Below are positions 43,226-50,194 of a stretch of DNA of 64,000 nt, piece by piece. The notes under the pieces are model-generated. The model saw nothing but the letters and a program-made list of their open reading frames with translations. It ran no database searches and was not told where the DNA came from. The translations under genes were made by a program, and so were the position numbers. Source of the stretch: Planctomycetota bacterium (GTDB taxonomy: Bacteria; Planctomycetota; Uabimicrobiia; Uabimicrobiales; Uabimicrobiaceae); assembly GCA_029260735.1 (NCBI GenBank), contig JAJDCR010000159.1, positions 45,535 to 109,534 on the forward strand, given 5' to 3'. Within the stretch, counting starts at the first letter, position 1, and the number at the start of each line of letters is the position of its first letter.

Positions 43226-44590
43226 CTAAACAATATCCAGAGAACCGACTTTGCGTCGAATATTTGCTTGGACAAACTTAGCTACTTTTTCCTGAGAAAT
43301 TTTGCGGATAACAGCGTCAAAATATCCATCGACAATAAGTTGAATGGCATCTTCACGACAAATTCCCCGGCTTCCCAGGTAAAAAATTTGTTCCGGGTCA
43401 ACTTGACTAACACTCGCCCCATGACTACACCGGACATCGTTTGCGATAATCTCCAGGGCAGGAATAGATTCGGCCCGAGCTTTATCTCCCAACATTAAGT
43501 TGCGGTTGGTTTGATAAGCATCGCTTTTTTGGGCGTGCTTGGCAATTTCGATAGTACCTCGGTAAAGACTATAACCCTCTTGTTTGACTGCATTTTTAAA
43601 GAGTAAGTCACTTCTCGTGTTAGGAGCTTCATGAATTTGATGAGTGTTTTGATCGATGAACTGATCTTTATCGCCAACAGAAATTCCCAGCATTTCAGTC
43701 TCGGCTCCACTTTCTTCGAGAATGCTACTGACAACAGACTTTGTTACCTTCCCGCCAAAAGTTCCCACTAACCATTTAAGATTAGCGTCTTTTGCGACTA
43801 CTGCTCGGCGGTAGGAAAAATTGTAAACATTCTTGGTGAAGTCATGCAAGCTAACATACTGAAGATTGGCACCTGCTTCCAAGAAAATTTCAGTTAGGTT
43901 ATCGATAAAGAGTTGTTCTTTGCTTTCTCCCGAACTGTATTTTTCAAAGTAGCACAAATTGGCTCCCTCATCTAGAATAATCATGGTATGAGGGAAGTGA
44001 GCAGCAGAGGTACTCTCTAGATGTCTTAATGAACAAAGAGGTAACTCAACGCTAACATTTTTAGGAATGTAAAGAAAAGTTCCTGCATTCCAGAAAGCAT
44101 GGTTCAAAGAAGTAAATTTATCTTCTTCTAGGTGAGTACGCCATTTGGCAAAGTACTTTTGAACAAGGTCGTTATGCTCTACCACAGCTGTGGCAAAGTC
44201 GCACCAGATAACGCCCTGTTCTTGCAAGGCTAAAGAAAGCTCACGAGAAATGGTTGTCCCGTTGATAGCAACAGCTACATTTCCTTCTTCTTTCCAATAA
44301 TCGTGGTCTTCTCGAAACTGTTCGGGCGTTTTTTCCAAAGTCATCAAAGAACCATCGTAAGAGGGAAGAAAACGACTGTACTCTAGAGCACTAATATCTG
44401 TTTTTCGCCATTCTTCATCTTTTTTCCCTGGCATGGGAAGCTTCTGGAACTTAGCAAAAGATTCCAAACGAGCCTGCAGCATCCAGTCAGGCTCCTTATT
44501 TTGGAGGGATATAGCCTTAACATTATCCTGGATAAAATCCGCATTCTCTTCGGTAATCATTCGTTCATAATCAAGTGGTGGATGTTGCAC
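43226..44590 (-). CDS. sufD: Fe-S cluster assembly protein SufD
   Basis: A 454-residue SufB/SufD-family protein. The C-terminal beta-helix contains C-S-H-G-A-S-V-S and Q-I-F-Y-L-G-S-R-G-I. With SufB and SufC it forms the SufBCD scaffold that builds clusters. The start is GTG at 44590, supported by AAGGAGAG, 14 bases after sufB. It is the last gene before the terminator at 43123-43165. Confidence 0.94.
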   Translation of the reverse strand: MQHPPLDYERMITEENADFIQDNVKAISLQNKEPDWMLQARLESFAKFQKLPMPGKKDEEWRKTDISALEYSRFLPSYDGSLMTLEKTPEQFREDHDYWKEEGNVAVAINGTTISRELSLALQEQGVIWCDFATAVVEHNDLVQKYFAKWRTHLEEDKFTSLNHAFWNAGTFLYIPKNVSVELPLCSLRHLESTSAAHFPHTMIILDEGANLCYFEKYSSGESKEQLFIDNLTEIFLEAGANLQYVSLHDFTKNVYNFSYRRAVVAKDANLKWLVGTFGGKVTKSVVSSILEESGAETEMLGISVGDKDQFIDQNTHQIHEAPNTRSDLLFKNAVKQEGYSLYRGTIEIAKHAQKSDAYQTNRNLMLGDKARAESIPALEIIANDVRCSHGASVSQVDPEQIFYLGSRGICREDAIQLIVDGYFDAVIRKISQEKVAKFVQANIRRKVGSLDIV

Positions 44591-44604
44591 AATATCTCTC
44601 CTTA

Positions 44605-46011
44605 CTAGCCAATCGAACCTTCCATTTCCAGTTCGATCAAACGATTTAACTCAATCGCATATTCCATCGGAAGTTGTTTAATCATGGGTTCAAGAAAGCC
44701 CTTTACGATCAGACCTGTTGCTTCGTCTTCACTCAAACCTCGGCTCATGAGGTAGAAAACTTGCTCTTCGTTGACTTTACTTACAGTTGCTTCATGTCCG
44801 ATACTGCTATTTGGTTCATCCACTTCAATGTAGGGATAAGTGTCAGAACGAGAGTAATCATCCATAAGAAGAGCATCACAAACAACACTTGATTTCACCC
44901 CTTTGCATCCCGGATGAACCTTCACCTGACCACGATAACTACTGCGTCCACCGTTTTTGCTAATAGACTTAGAAATAATTGTGGAAGAAGTATGAGGAGC
45001 AGCATGAATCATTTTTCCACCGGTATCTTGGTGTTGATTTTTACTAGCAAAGGCCAAGGAGAGAATATCGCCTCGGGCTCCTTTACCAACTAAATAGCAA
45101 GAAGGGTACTTCATCGTCAATTTACTTCCGATGTTTGCATCGATCCATTCCATGGTTCCATCTTCTTCCACCAATGCTCTTTGAGTCACTAAATTATAGA
45201 CATTGTTGGACCAGTTTTGGATAGTGGTATAGCGAACACGAGCTCCCTTTTTCACTATAATCTCAATCACTCCACTATGGAATGAGTCAGAAGAGTAGGT
45301 AGGAGCAGTACATCCTTCGACGTAGTTTACCTCAGAGCCTTCATCTGCAATAATAAGAGTTCTTTCAAACTGCCCACTATTTTCAGAGTTGAGTCGGAAA
45401 TAAGCTTGCAAAGGCATTTCAACTTTAACTCCAGGAGGTACATAAACAAAGGAACCACCTGACCATGCAACACTGTTGATGGCAGAAAATTTATTGTCTC
45501 CGATGGGAACGACTGTTCCAAAGTACTTTTTAAAAAGTTCAGGGTGCTTTTTTAAACCATCATCACTACTGATGAAAATAACCCCTTTTTGCTCTAGTTC
45601 TTCAATGATGCTATGGTAGACCATTTCTGATTCATATTGAGCTCCTACTCCTGCTAAGAACTTTCGTTCCGCTTCAGGGATACCCAGTCGATCAAAAGTT
45701 TTTTTGATATCATCAGGAACATCGTCCCAGCTTCGTGATTCTTTTTCGGCCGGTTTGATATAGTAGTAGATATTGGCTAAATCTAAGTCACCTAAAAAAC
45801 CACCCCAGTTAGGCATAGGACGCTTGAGAAACATATCGTATGCTTTAAGACGAAACTTAAGCATCCACTCAGGCTCTTTTTTCATCTCAGATATGGTTCG
45901 GATAATTTCGGTATTTAAACCTTTTTGAGGTTTAAATACATAGTTCTCTGGATCTTTAAAACCATATTTATATTCATCCAGATTCAATTGTTCTTGTTCG
46001 CTTGTTGGCAT
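44605..46011 (-). CDS. sufB: Fe-S cluster assembly scaffold SufB
   Basis: A 468-residue protein. Family segments include V-E-G-C-T-A-P-T-Y-S-S-D-S-F-H, W-S-N-N-V-Y-N-L-V-T-Q-R and I-G-H-E-A-T-V-S-K-V. SufB is the main scaffold subunit. It is between sufC and sufD and has AAAGGA before the start. Confidence 0.95.
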   Translation of the reverse strand: MPTSEQEQLNLDEYKYGFKDPENYVFKPQKGLNTEIIRTISEMKKEPEWMLKFRLKAYDMFLKRPMPNWGGFLGDLDLANIYYYIKPAEKESRSWDDVPDDIKKTFDRLGIPEAERKFLAGVGAQYESEMVYHSIIEELEQKGVIFISSDDGLKKHPELFKKYFGTVVPIGDNKFSAINSVAWSGGSFVYVPPGVKVEMPLQAYFRLNSENSGQFERTLIIADEGSEVNYVEGCTAPTYSSDSFHSGVIEIIVKKGARVRYTTIQNWSNNVYNLVTQRALVEEDGTMEWIDANIGSKLTMKYPSCYLVGKGARGDILSLAFASKNQHQDTGGKMIHAAPHTSSTIISKSISKNGGRSSYRGQVKVHPGCKGVKSSVVCDALLMDDYSRSDTYPYIEVDEPNSSIGHEATVSKVNEEQVFYLMSRGLSEDEATGLIVKGFLEPMIKQLPMEYAIELNRLIELEMEGSIG

Positions 46012-46072
46012 AGCTAAATCCTTTCAATTAAGAATACATCGGGCTTGCTTTATTTTCTTTTTATTTTTATTT

Positions 46073-46849
46073 TTAGACAGCGCTGGCAACAGGGCTATTT
46101 ACTAGCCAGTCGTAACCTTCTGCTTCTATTTTTTCAACTAGCTCTAGCCCTCCAGAATTAGCAATGCGACCATCAACCATGATGTGAACAAATTCTGGTT
46201 TAATATAATTTAGAATGCGTTGATAGTGAGTGATAATAAGGGCTCCGAAATTTTCTCCCACCAGCTGATTAACTCCTTCTGAAACGTTTTTTAGAGCATC
46301 AACATCTAAACCAGAGTCCGTTTCGTCTAAAACAGCGATGTTGGGTTGGAGCATATTCATTTGAAGAATTTCCATTCTCTTTTTTTCTCCTCCCGAAAAA
46401 CCTTCGTTTAGAGAACGACTGAGAAAAGACTCATCCATTTTCAAAAGAGCTACTTTTTCCTTGAGAATCTTACGAAACTCACGAGCGCTCATTCCTTCGC
46501 CACCGTTGCTGGATAGTCTAGCTTTTGATGCCATACGAAGAAAATTCACCACGGAAACACCTGGTATTTCACTAGGGTATTGGAAAGCTAAAAACATTCC
46601 TTTACGGGCTCTTTCATCCACATCCATCTCCAAAATATCTTCCCCATCCAGAAGTACTTCACCTTGAGTAATTTCATAATTAGGATGGCCAAAGAGAGAG
46701 GTGGCTAAAGTACTTTTTCCAGATCCATTGGGACCCATCAAAGCATGGACTTCTCCAGTGTTAATAACTAGATTAACCCCTTTGAGAATTTCTTTTCCTT
46801 CGACATTTACGTGTAAATTTTTAATTTCGAGTTTTTTGCAGATGTGCAT
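46073..46849 (-). CDS. sufC: Fe-S cluster assembly ATPase SufC
   Basis: A 258-residue ABC-type ATPase with Walker A G-P-N-G-S-G-K-S-T, signature F-S-G-G-E-K-K-R and Walker B V-L-D-E-T-D-S-G-L-D, the SufC form. It drives the conformational cycle of SufBD. It begins the minus-strand sufC-sufB-sufD run. The leader holds repeats (46872-46946) that might be regulatory. Confidence 0.95.
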   Translation of the reverse strand: MHICKKLEIKNLHVNVEGKEILKGVNLVINTGEVHALMGPNGSGKSTLATSLFGHPNYEITQGEVLLDGEDILEMDVDERARKGMFLAFQYPSEIPGVSVVNFLRMASKARLSSNGGEGMSAREFRKILKEKVALLKMDESFLSRSLNEGFSGGEKKRMEILQMNMLQPNIAVLDETDSGLDVDALKNVSEGVNQLVGENFGALIITHYQRILNYIKPEFVHIMVDGRIANSGGLELVEKIEAEGYDWLVNSPVASAV

Positions 46850-46871
46850 CTGTTCTGTTCCTATTATCTTA

Positions 46872-46946
46872 TTTGTCTTTTAATTTGTCTTTTAATCTTT
46901 AGTTAGACTATTTTTATCAGTATATTTTAGTACTATATTTTATCAG
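46872..46946 (-). repeat. Direct repeats in sufC leader
   Basis: TTTGTCTTTTAA occurs twice in tandem (46872-46895). A longer motif ending TTTTATCAG occurs at 46905-46920 and 46929-46946 (minus strand CTGATAAAA, 26 bases apart). They lie 25-100 bases before sufC and could bind a regulator such as the Rrf2 protein at 48638, though they do not match that gene's dyad. Confidence 0.4.
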
Positions 46947-46949
46947 CAT

Positions 46950-46982
46950 ACAGAAAGGCGACCTTTTTAGTCGCCTTTCTGT
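46950..46982. terminator. 13-bp hairpin between 115-residue gene and sufC
   Basis: ACAGAAAGGCGAC pairs perfectly with GTCGCCTTTCTGT around a 7-base loop. It probably separates the Rrf2/HpnH unit from sufCBD. No T-run is seen on the minus strand. Confidence 0.55.
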
Positions 46983-47021
46983 AATCAAAATAACATAATT
47001 TTATTTTTTTTGCAAGAAGTA

Positions 47022-47047
47022 CTTTTCTGAATAGTTTTTCAGAAAAG
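47022..47047 (-). terminator. Hairpin downstream of the 115-residue gene
   Basis: CTTTTCTGAA and TTCAGAAAAG form a perfect 10-bp stem with a 6-base loop. On the minus strand T-rich sequence follows (TACTTCTTG). It is a moderate terminator candidate in addition to the hairpin at 46950-46982. Confidence 0.4.
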
Positions 47048-47185
47048 ACAGGCCGTGGTCATATTTGGCCACCTAGTTGCCATTCCCCGTAAAGATGAAA
47101 ATCTAGAAAGCACTAGAGTACTTTGATAGATTATAGGTTCTCGTGAAAGGAATGACACATGGGGGAAGGAATTATCCCAAGAGCT

Positions 47186-47533
47186 CTACTCGTCTTCATC
47201 TACCTCTTGAGCTTTGATTTTTTCTCTTTCTTCACCTTTTTTCTTAGCCCAAGCTTCCCAGCTTTTTCCGCTAGCCGTATCTTTTCCTGTAAAAGAAACT
47301 TTTACGACATCTGTAACGGGAATAGCGACGATAGAAGGATCATCTTTAGGATAAACTTGGAGAGCCTTTTCTCCTTCATCGTAATTGAAGAGATAACCAT
47401 CCCAGACTTTCCCATCTTTCACTTCAATGGTTGTGTCTCCTCGGTAATCTACGGCTGCCTCCATGGCTTCCAAAAAATCTCCATCTTGGGCTTCAATGGT
47501 GTACCCTTGGCTATACTTTTCGCTTTCTGACAT
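47186..47533 (-). CDS. Small acidic hypothetical protein after HpnH-like gene
   Basis: A 115-residue soluble protein rich in acidic residues with a basic C-terminal stretch. It has no signal peptide, helix pair or recognised motif, though it contains a pattern of beta strands (T-I-E-V-K-D-G-K-V-W-D-G-Y-L) that may be a small barrel. It follows the radical SAM gene by 14 bases with a GAGGTAAG ribosome site, so both are in one operon. Function unknown. Confidence 0.75.
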   Translation of the reverse strand: MSESEKYSQGYTIEAQDGDFLEAMEAAVDYRGDTTIEVKDGKVWDGYLFNYDEGEKALQVYPKDDPSIVAIPVTDVVKVSFTGKDTASGKSWEAWAKKKGEEREKIKAQEVDEDE

Positions 47534-47547
47534 AATTCTTACCTCTA

Positions 47548-48615
47548 TTACTTTGCTGCTTCGAGTAAAGCAGGAATATTATCGTTTTTAGGATTGGTAA
47601 TTTTAGGTCCTAAAATAGTACCTCGGATAGTCGAGAGAAAACCGCTCAGTGAACCGAAAGTGTAATCTACAGCAGTTGCTTCATGGCCACTGTGCACCAT
47701 ACAGTTTGCGCATTCGGGGTTCTTACTTTTTTGGCCATATTCTTCCCACTTAGTAGTTTCAATCAACTCTTTAAAGGTTTTAGTGTATCCTTTTTGGAGA
47801 AGATAACAAGGCTTTTGCCAACCAAAAATGTTGTAAGTGGGATTTCCCCAAGGAGTGCATTCAAAATGTCGAGTTCCCGCCAAGTACTCTAAAAAGAGAG
47901 GGGAGTGATTAAACTTCCAAGATTTTTTAGGACGAAAGAGAATCTCACGAAATAGTTCGTAGGTTTCTTTTCGAGGAAGAAAACTTTCTTGGTCAGGAGC
48001 TTTAGAGTAGCTATAACCAGGAGAAAGCATCATTCCCTCAACTCCCAATTTAGCCATTTCGTCAAAAAATAGACGTGTTCTTTCGGGATTGGCTCCCTGG
48101 AAAAGCGTTGTGTTACTGGTAACACGATATCCTCTTTTTACTGCAATCGCAATTGCTTCTACCGCGCGCTGGTAAATTCCGTCTCGGCAGACAGCTTCAT
48201 CATGATCTTCTTCTAAACCATCCATATGAATGGAAAAGGTTAAGTATTTAGAAGGCTTGTACTCGTCCATTTTCTTTTTCAAAAGAATGGCGTTTGTGCA
48301 CAAGTAGATGTATTTTTTTCTTTCGACTAACCCCTCAACAATTTTTGGCATTTCTGGATGTAAAAGTGGCTCCCCTCCAGGAATACTAACAATGGGGGCT
48401 CCACACTCCTCGACAGCGCTCATACACTCTTCGTAAGAGAGCTGTCTTTTGAGGATATGGCCTGGGTATTGGATTTTTCCACACCCAGCACAACTTAAAT
48501 TACAACGAAAAAGAGGTTCTAACATAAGAACTAAAGGATAGTGTTTATTTCCTCTTAAGCGCTGACCGAGAATATAACTAACAACCGTATACATTTGGGA
48601 TACAGGAACACCCAT
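47548..48615 (-). CDS. HpnH-like radical SAM enzyme
   Basis: A 355-residue radical SAM protein. The cluster motif is C-N-L-S-C-A-G-C (C-x3-C-x2-C), followed by G-G-E-P-L-L and L-T-F-S-I-H-M-D-G. A second cysteine group (C-A-N-C) lies near the C-terminus. The layout is that of HpnH, which joins adenosine to hopene, the first step of hopanoid side-chain formation. No other hopanoid gene is in this window, so the true reaction is uncertain. Start 48615 has GGAGGTG upstream and matches the family N-terminus; the start at 48651 would overlap the Rrf2 gene end. Confidence 0.88.
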   Translation of the reverse strand: MGVPVSQMYTVVSYILGQRLRGNKHYPLVLMLEPLFRCNLSCAGCGKIQYPGHILKRQLSYEECMSAVEECGAPIVSIPGGEPLLHPEMPKIVEGLVERKKYIYLCTNAILLKKKMDEYKPSKYLTFSIHMDGLEEDHDEAVCRDGIYQRAVEAIAIAVKRGYRVTSNTTLFQGANPERTRLFFDEMAKLGVEGMMLSPGYSYSKAPDQESFLPRKETYELFREILFRPKKSWKFNHSPLFLEYLAGTRHFECTPWGNPTYNIFGWQKPCYLLQKGYTKTFKELIETTKWEEYGQKSKNPECANCMVHSGHEATAVDYTFGSLSGFLSTIRGTILGPKITNPKNDNIPALLEAAK

Positions 48616-48637
48616 ATTCACCTCCCACAAAATTTCA

Positions 48638-49039
48638 CTAGACCATATCAACCAGAGTTACTTCATTGAGAAACTCTTTGAACTTATTTTGAATCTTACC
48701 AAGGGGTTTTTTTATATTGCAGACTCCCCGACAGTATTGAACACAGGTAGTTTTCTGAGTGGTTTCGCAGTCAACTATGCCTATGGGACCATCGATGATC
48801 TCAATAACATTAGCAATAGAGATTTCTGAAGGATTGCGGGCCAAACGATAGCCACCTTGGACTCCTTTTACGCTGCTCAGAAGGCCGGCTCGAGTAAGAG
48901 ATTGAAGAATCTTGGCCATATTTTCGAGCGGGATGAAAAAATTATCAGAAATTTCTCTGGCTGTGCAAAGAGAATTCTTTTCCCATATATACTTTAGAGC
49001 GATGAGTCCGTATTCAGATTTACGTGATACTTTTAACAT
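48638..49039 (-). CDS. Rrf2-family transcriptional regulator, probably Fe-S dependent
   Basis: A 133-residue Rrf2 protein with an N-terminal winged helix (S-R-K-S-E-Y-G-L-I-A-L-K-Y and G-V-Q-G-G-Y-R-L-A-R). Three to four cysteines at about residues 90-107 (Cys, Cys, Cys, Cys in C-E-T-T-Q-K-T-T-C, Y-C-R-G-V-C) are expected to hold an iron-sulfur cluster, as in IscR/RirA/NsrR. It heads the HpnH operon and lies about 1.8 kb upstream of sufC. It is likely an autoregulator through the dyad at 49054-49076, sensing iron-sulfur or redox state. AGGAT precedes the start. Confidence 0.93.
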   Translation of the reverse strand: MLKVSRKSEYGLIALKYIWEKNSLCTAREISDNFFIPLENMAKILQSLTRAGLLSSVKGVQGGYRLARNPSEISIANVIEIIDGPIGIVDCETTQKTTCVQYCRGVCNIKKPLGKIQNKFKEFLNEVTLVDMV

Positions 49040-49053
49040 AAGCGTATCCTAGA

Positions 49054-49076
49054 AATACGACTAAATTGGTCGTATT
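49054..49076. promoter_or_regulatory. Perfect operator-like dyad in the Rrf2 promoter
   Basis: AATACGAC and GTCGTATT, exact complements, lie seven bases apart. The site abuts the downstream side of the -10 box of the Rrf2 promoter (49078-49105), covering the start of transcription. This is the expected position for autorepression. Confidence 0.7.
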
Positions 49077-49077
49077 A

Positions 49078-49105
49078 AATATAGCCAGAGAATTTTCAGA
49101 GTCAA
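49078..49105 (-). promoter_or_regulatory. Promoter of Rrf2/HpnH operon
   Basis: Read on the minus strand: TTGACT (49105-49100), 16 bases, TATATT (49083-49078). It lies 39 bases before the Rrf2 start and directly next to the dyad at 49054-49076. Confidence 0.7.
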
Positions 49106-49159
49106 GAGATAAATTAAAATTTCTTTCTTTTTAGAGAGGCTGATCTTCCGTGAAAATGA

Positions 49160-49187
49160 TTGCATTTCATCCCTCCTGTGATATACT
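49160..49187 (+). promoter_or_regulatory. Promoter of the kinase/FHA/vWA operon
   Basis: TTGCAT, 16 bases, TATACT on the plus strand, about 100 bases before the kinase start at 49289. It may serve the co-directional run to 56385. Confidence 0.6.
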
Positions 49188-49288
49188 CGATAAAACAGTA
49201 TAAACAAAAATTATCCTTAGTTTCTTGGAAGTATCTCCGGTTTTGGGAACTCTCTTATCAAAAACGAATTTTTTAGGATTTATTTAAT

Positions 49289-50131
49289 ATGAGCTTGATT
49301 ATCCCTGGATATGTAGTTAAAGAACTCATTGAGCAAGGAGGGTTTGCTGGGGTTTATAGAGTCGAGCGAGTTTTCGACAAAAAAATATTAGCCATTAAAA
49401 TTCTGACTCCACAAACGATGGCTAAATCAGGCTATCATAAACTTTTTTCCCAAGAGGCCCAACTTTTAGCTGAGTTTAACCACCCTTATATTATCAAATC
49501 AGAGGGTGTAGAGAAAAAAGCTCCTCGTTCAGCTTTAGTCTTGGAATATTTTCACAGTAATACTCTTAAGGCTTTAATTTTAAAAGGGAAAAAAGATCAT
49601 CAAACCCACCCTCTAATCATAAAACATGGTTTAGGAGTTTTTCGAAAAATATTAGAAGCTCTCAAATACATGCATCAAAATAAAGTTATTCACAAAGACT
49701 TGAAGCCAGAAAACATTCTTATTTCTGAAAATGGCGATACTCGCTTGATTGATTTTAATATTGCGGAAAAGCTGGATTTTTTCTCGATGTTTCGTCCTCG
49801 AAAAATTGACGGAACAGTCCTTTACATGTCTCCCGAGCAAATTTTAAAAAAACGTCTTGATGCCCGTAGTGATATTTATGCTCTAGGGGCTACGTTTTAT
49901 GAGGTCTTTACCGGCCGCCCACATATTATCGCAGGGTCGGAAAAAGCGATTTTGCAAAAACATCTCAAAGGAAATTTCGATAACCTTCGTAAAACAAATA
50001 AGAATGTTCCTCAACAATTGGACAATATCATCATGAGAATGCTAGAAAAAAGAATAGCAGTACGCTACCAAAACGTTGGTGAAGTTCTCTTTGATCTAAA
50101 CAAGTTCAGTAATCGAGATAATCTTTTTTAG
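49289..50131 (+). CDS. Soluble Ser/Thr kinase with non-canonical catalytic motifs
   Basis: A 280-residue kinase domain alone, with no membrane helix. The G-rich loop is G-G-F-A-G-V-Y and Lys37 is in A-I-K. The catalytic loop is H-K-D-L-K-P-E-N, with Lys in place of the Arg of HRD, and the magnesium loop is D-F-N rather than DFG. Y-M-S-P-E-Q and D-I-Y-A-L-G follow. The non-RD form suggests constitutive or differently controlled activity. It opens a co-directional set with the FHA-protease, TolQ-like, vWA, PEGA and kinase genes, whose FHA modules may bind its products. Confidence 0.88.
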   Translation: MSLIIPGYVVKELIEQGGFAGVYRVERVFDKKILAIKILTPQTMAKSGYHKLFSQEAQLLAEFNHPYIIKSEGVEKKAPRSALVLEYFHSNTLKALILKGKKDHQTHPLIIKHGLGVFRKILEALKYMHQNKVIHKDLKPENILISENGDTRLIDFNIAEKLDFFSMFRPRKIDGTVLYMSPEQILKKRLDARSDIYALGATFYEVFTGRPHIIAGSEKAILQKHLKGNFDNLRKTNKNVPQQLDNIIMRMLEKRIAVRYQNVGEVLFDLNKFSNRDNLF

Positions 50132-50194
50132 GTGTGTTTGCTAACATGCTCTAAAACATGCTCTAAAACATTCCAGAACTAGAAGGGATTTGGT

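Larger units (their letters stand above)
46850..47185. other. sufC upstream region: hairpins and repeats, no gene
   Basis: This 336-base gap lies between the 115-residue protein's stop and the sufC start. It carries hairpins at 46950-46982 and 47022-47047 and the direct repeats at 46872-46946. No clear sigma70 promoter for sufC is visible by eye, and no reading frame is supported. Confidence 0.55.

Noticed and set aside
47159..47530. 123-codon reading frame opposite the 115-residue gene
   Set aside because: It has a low-complexity Phe/Ser-rich product that mirrors the acidic gene on the other strand. The minus-strand gene has a good ribosome site and operon context.
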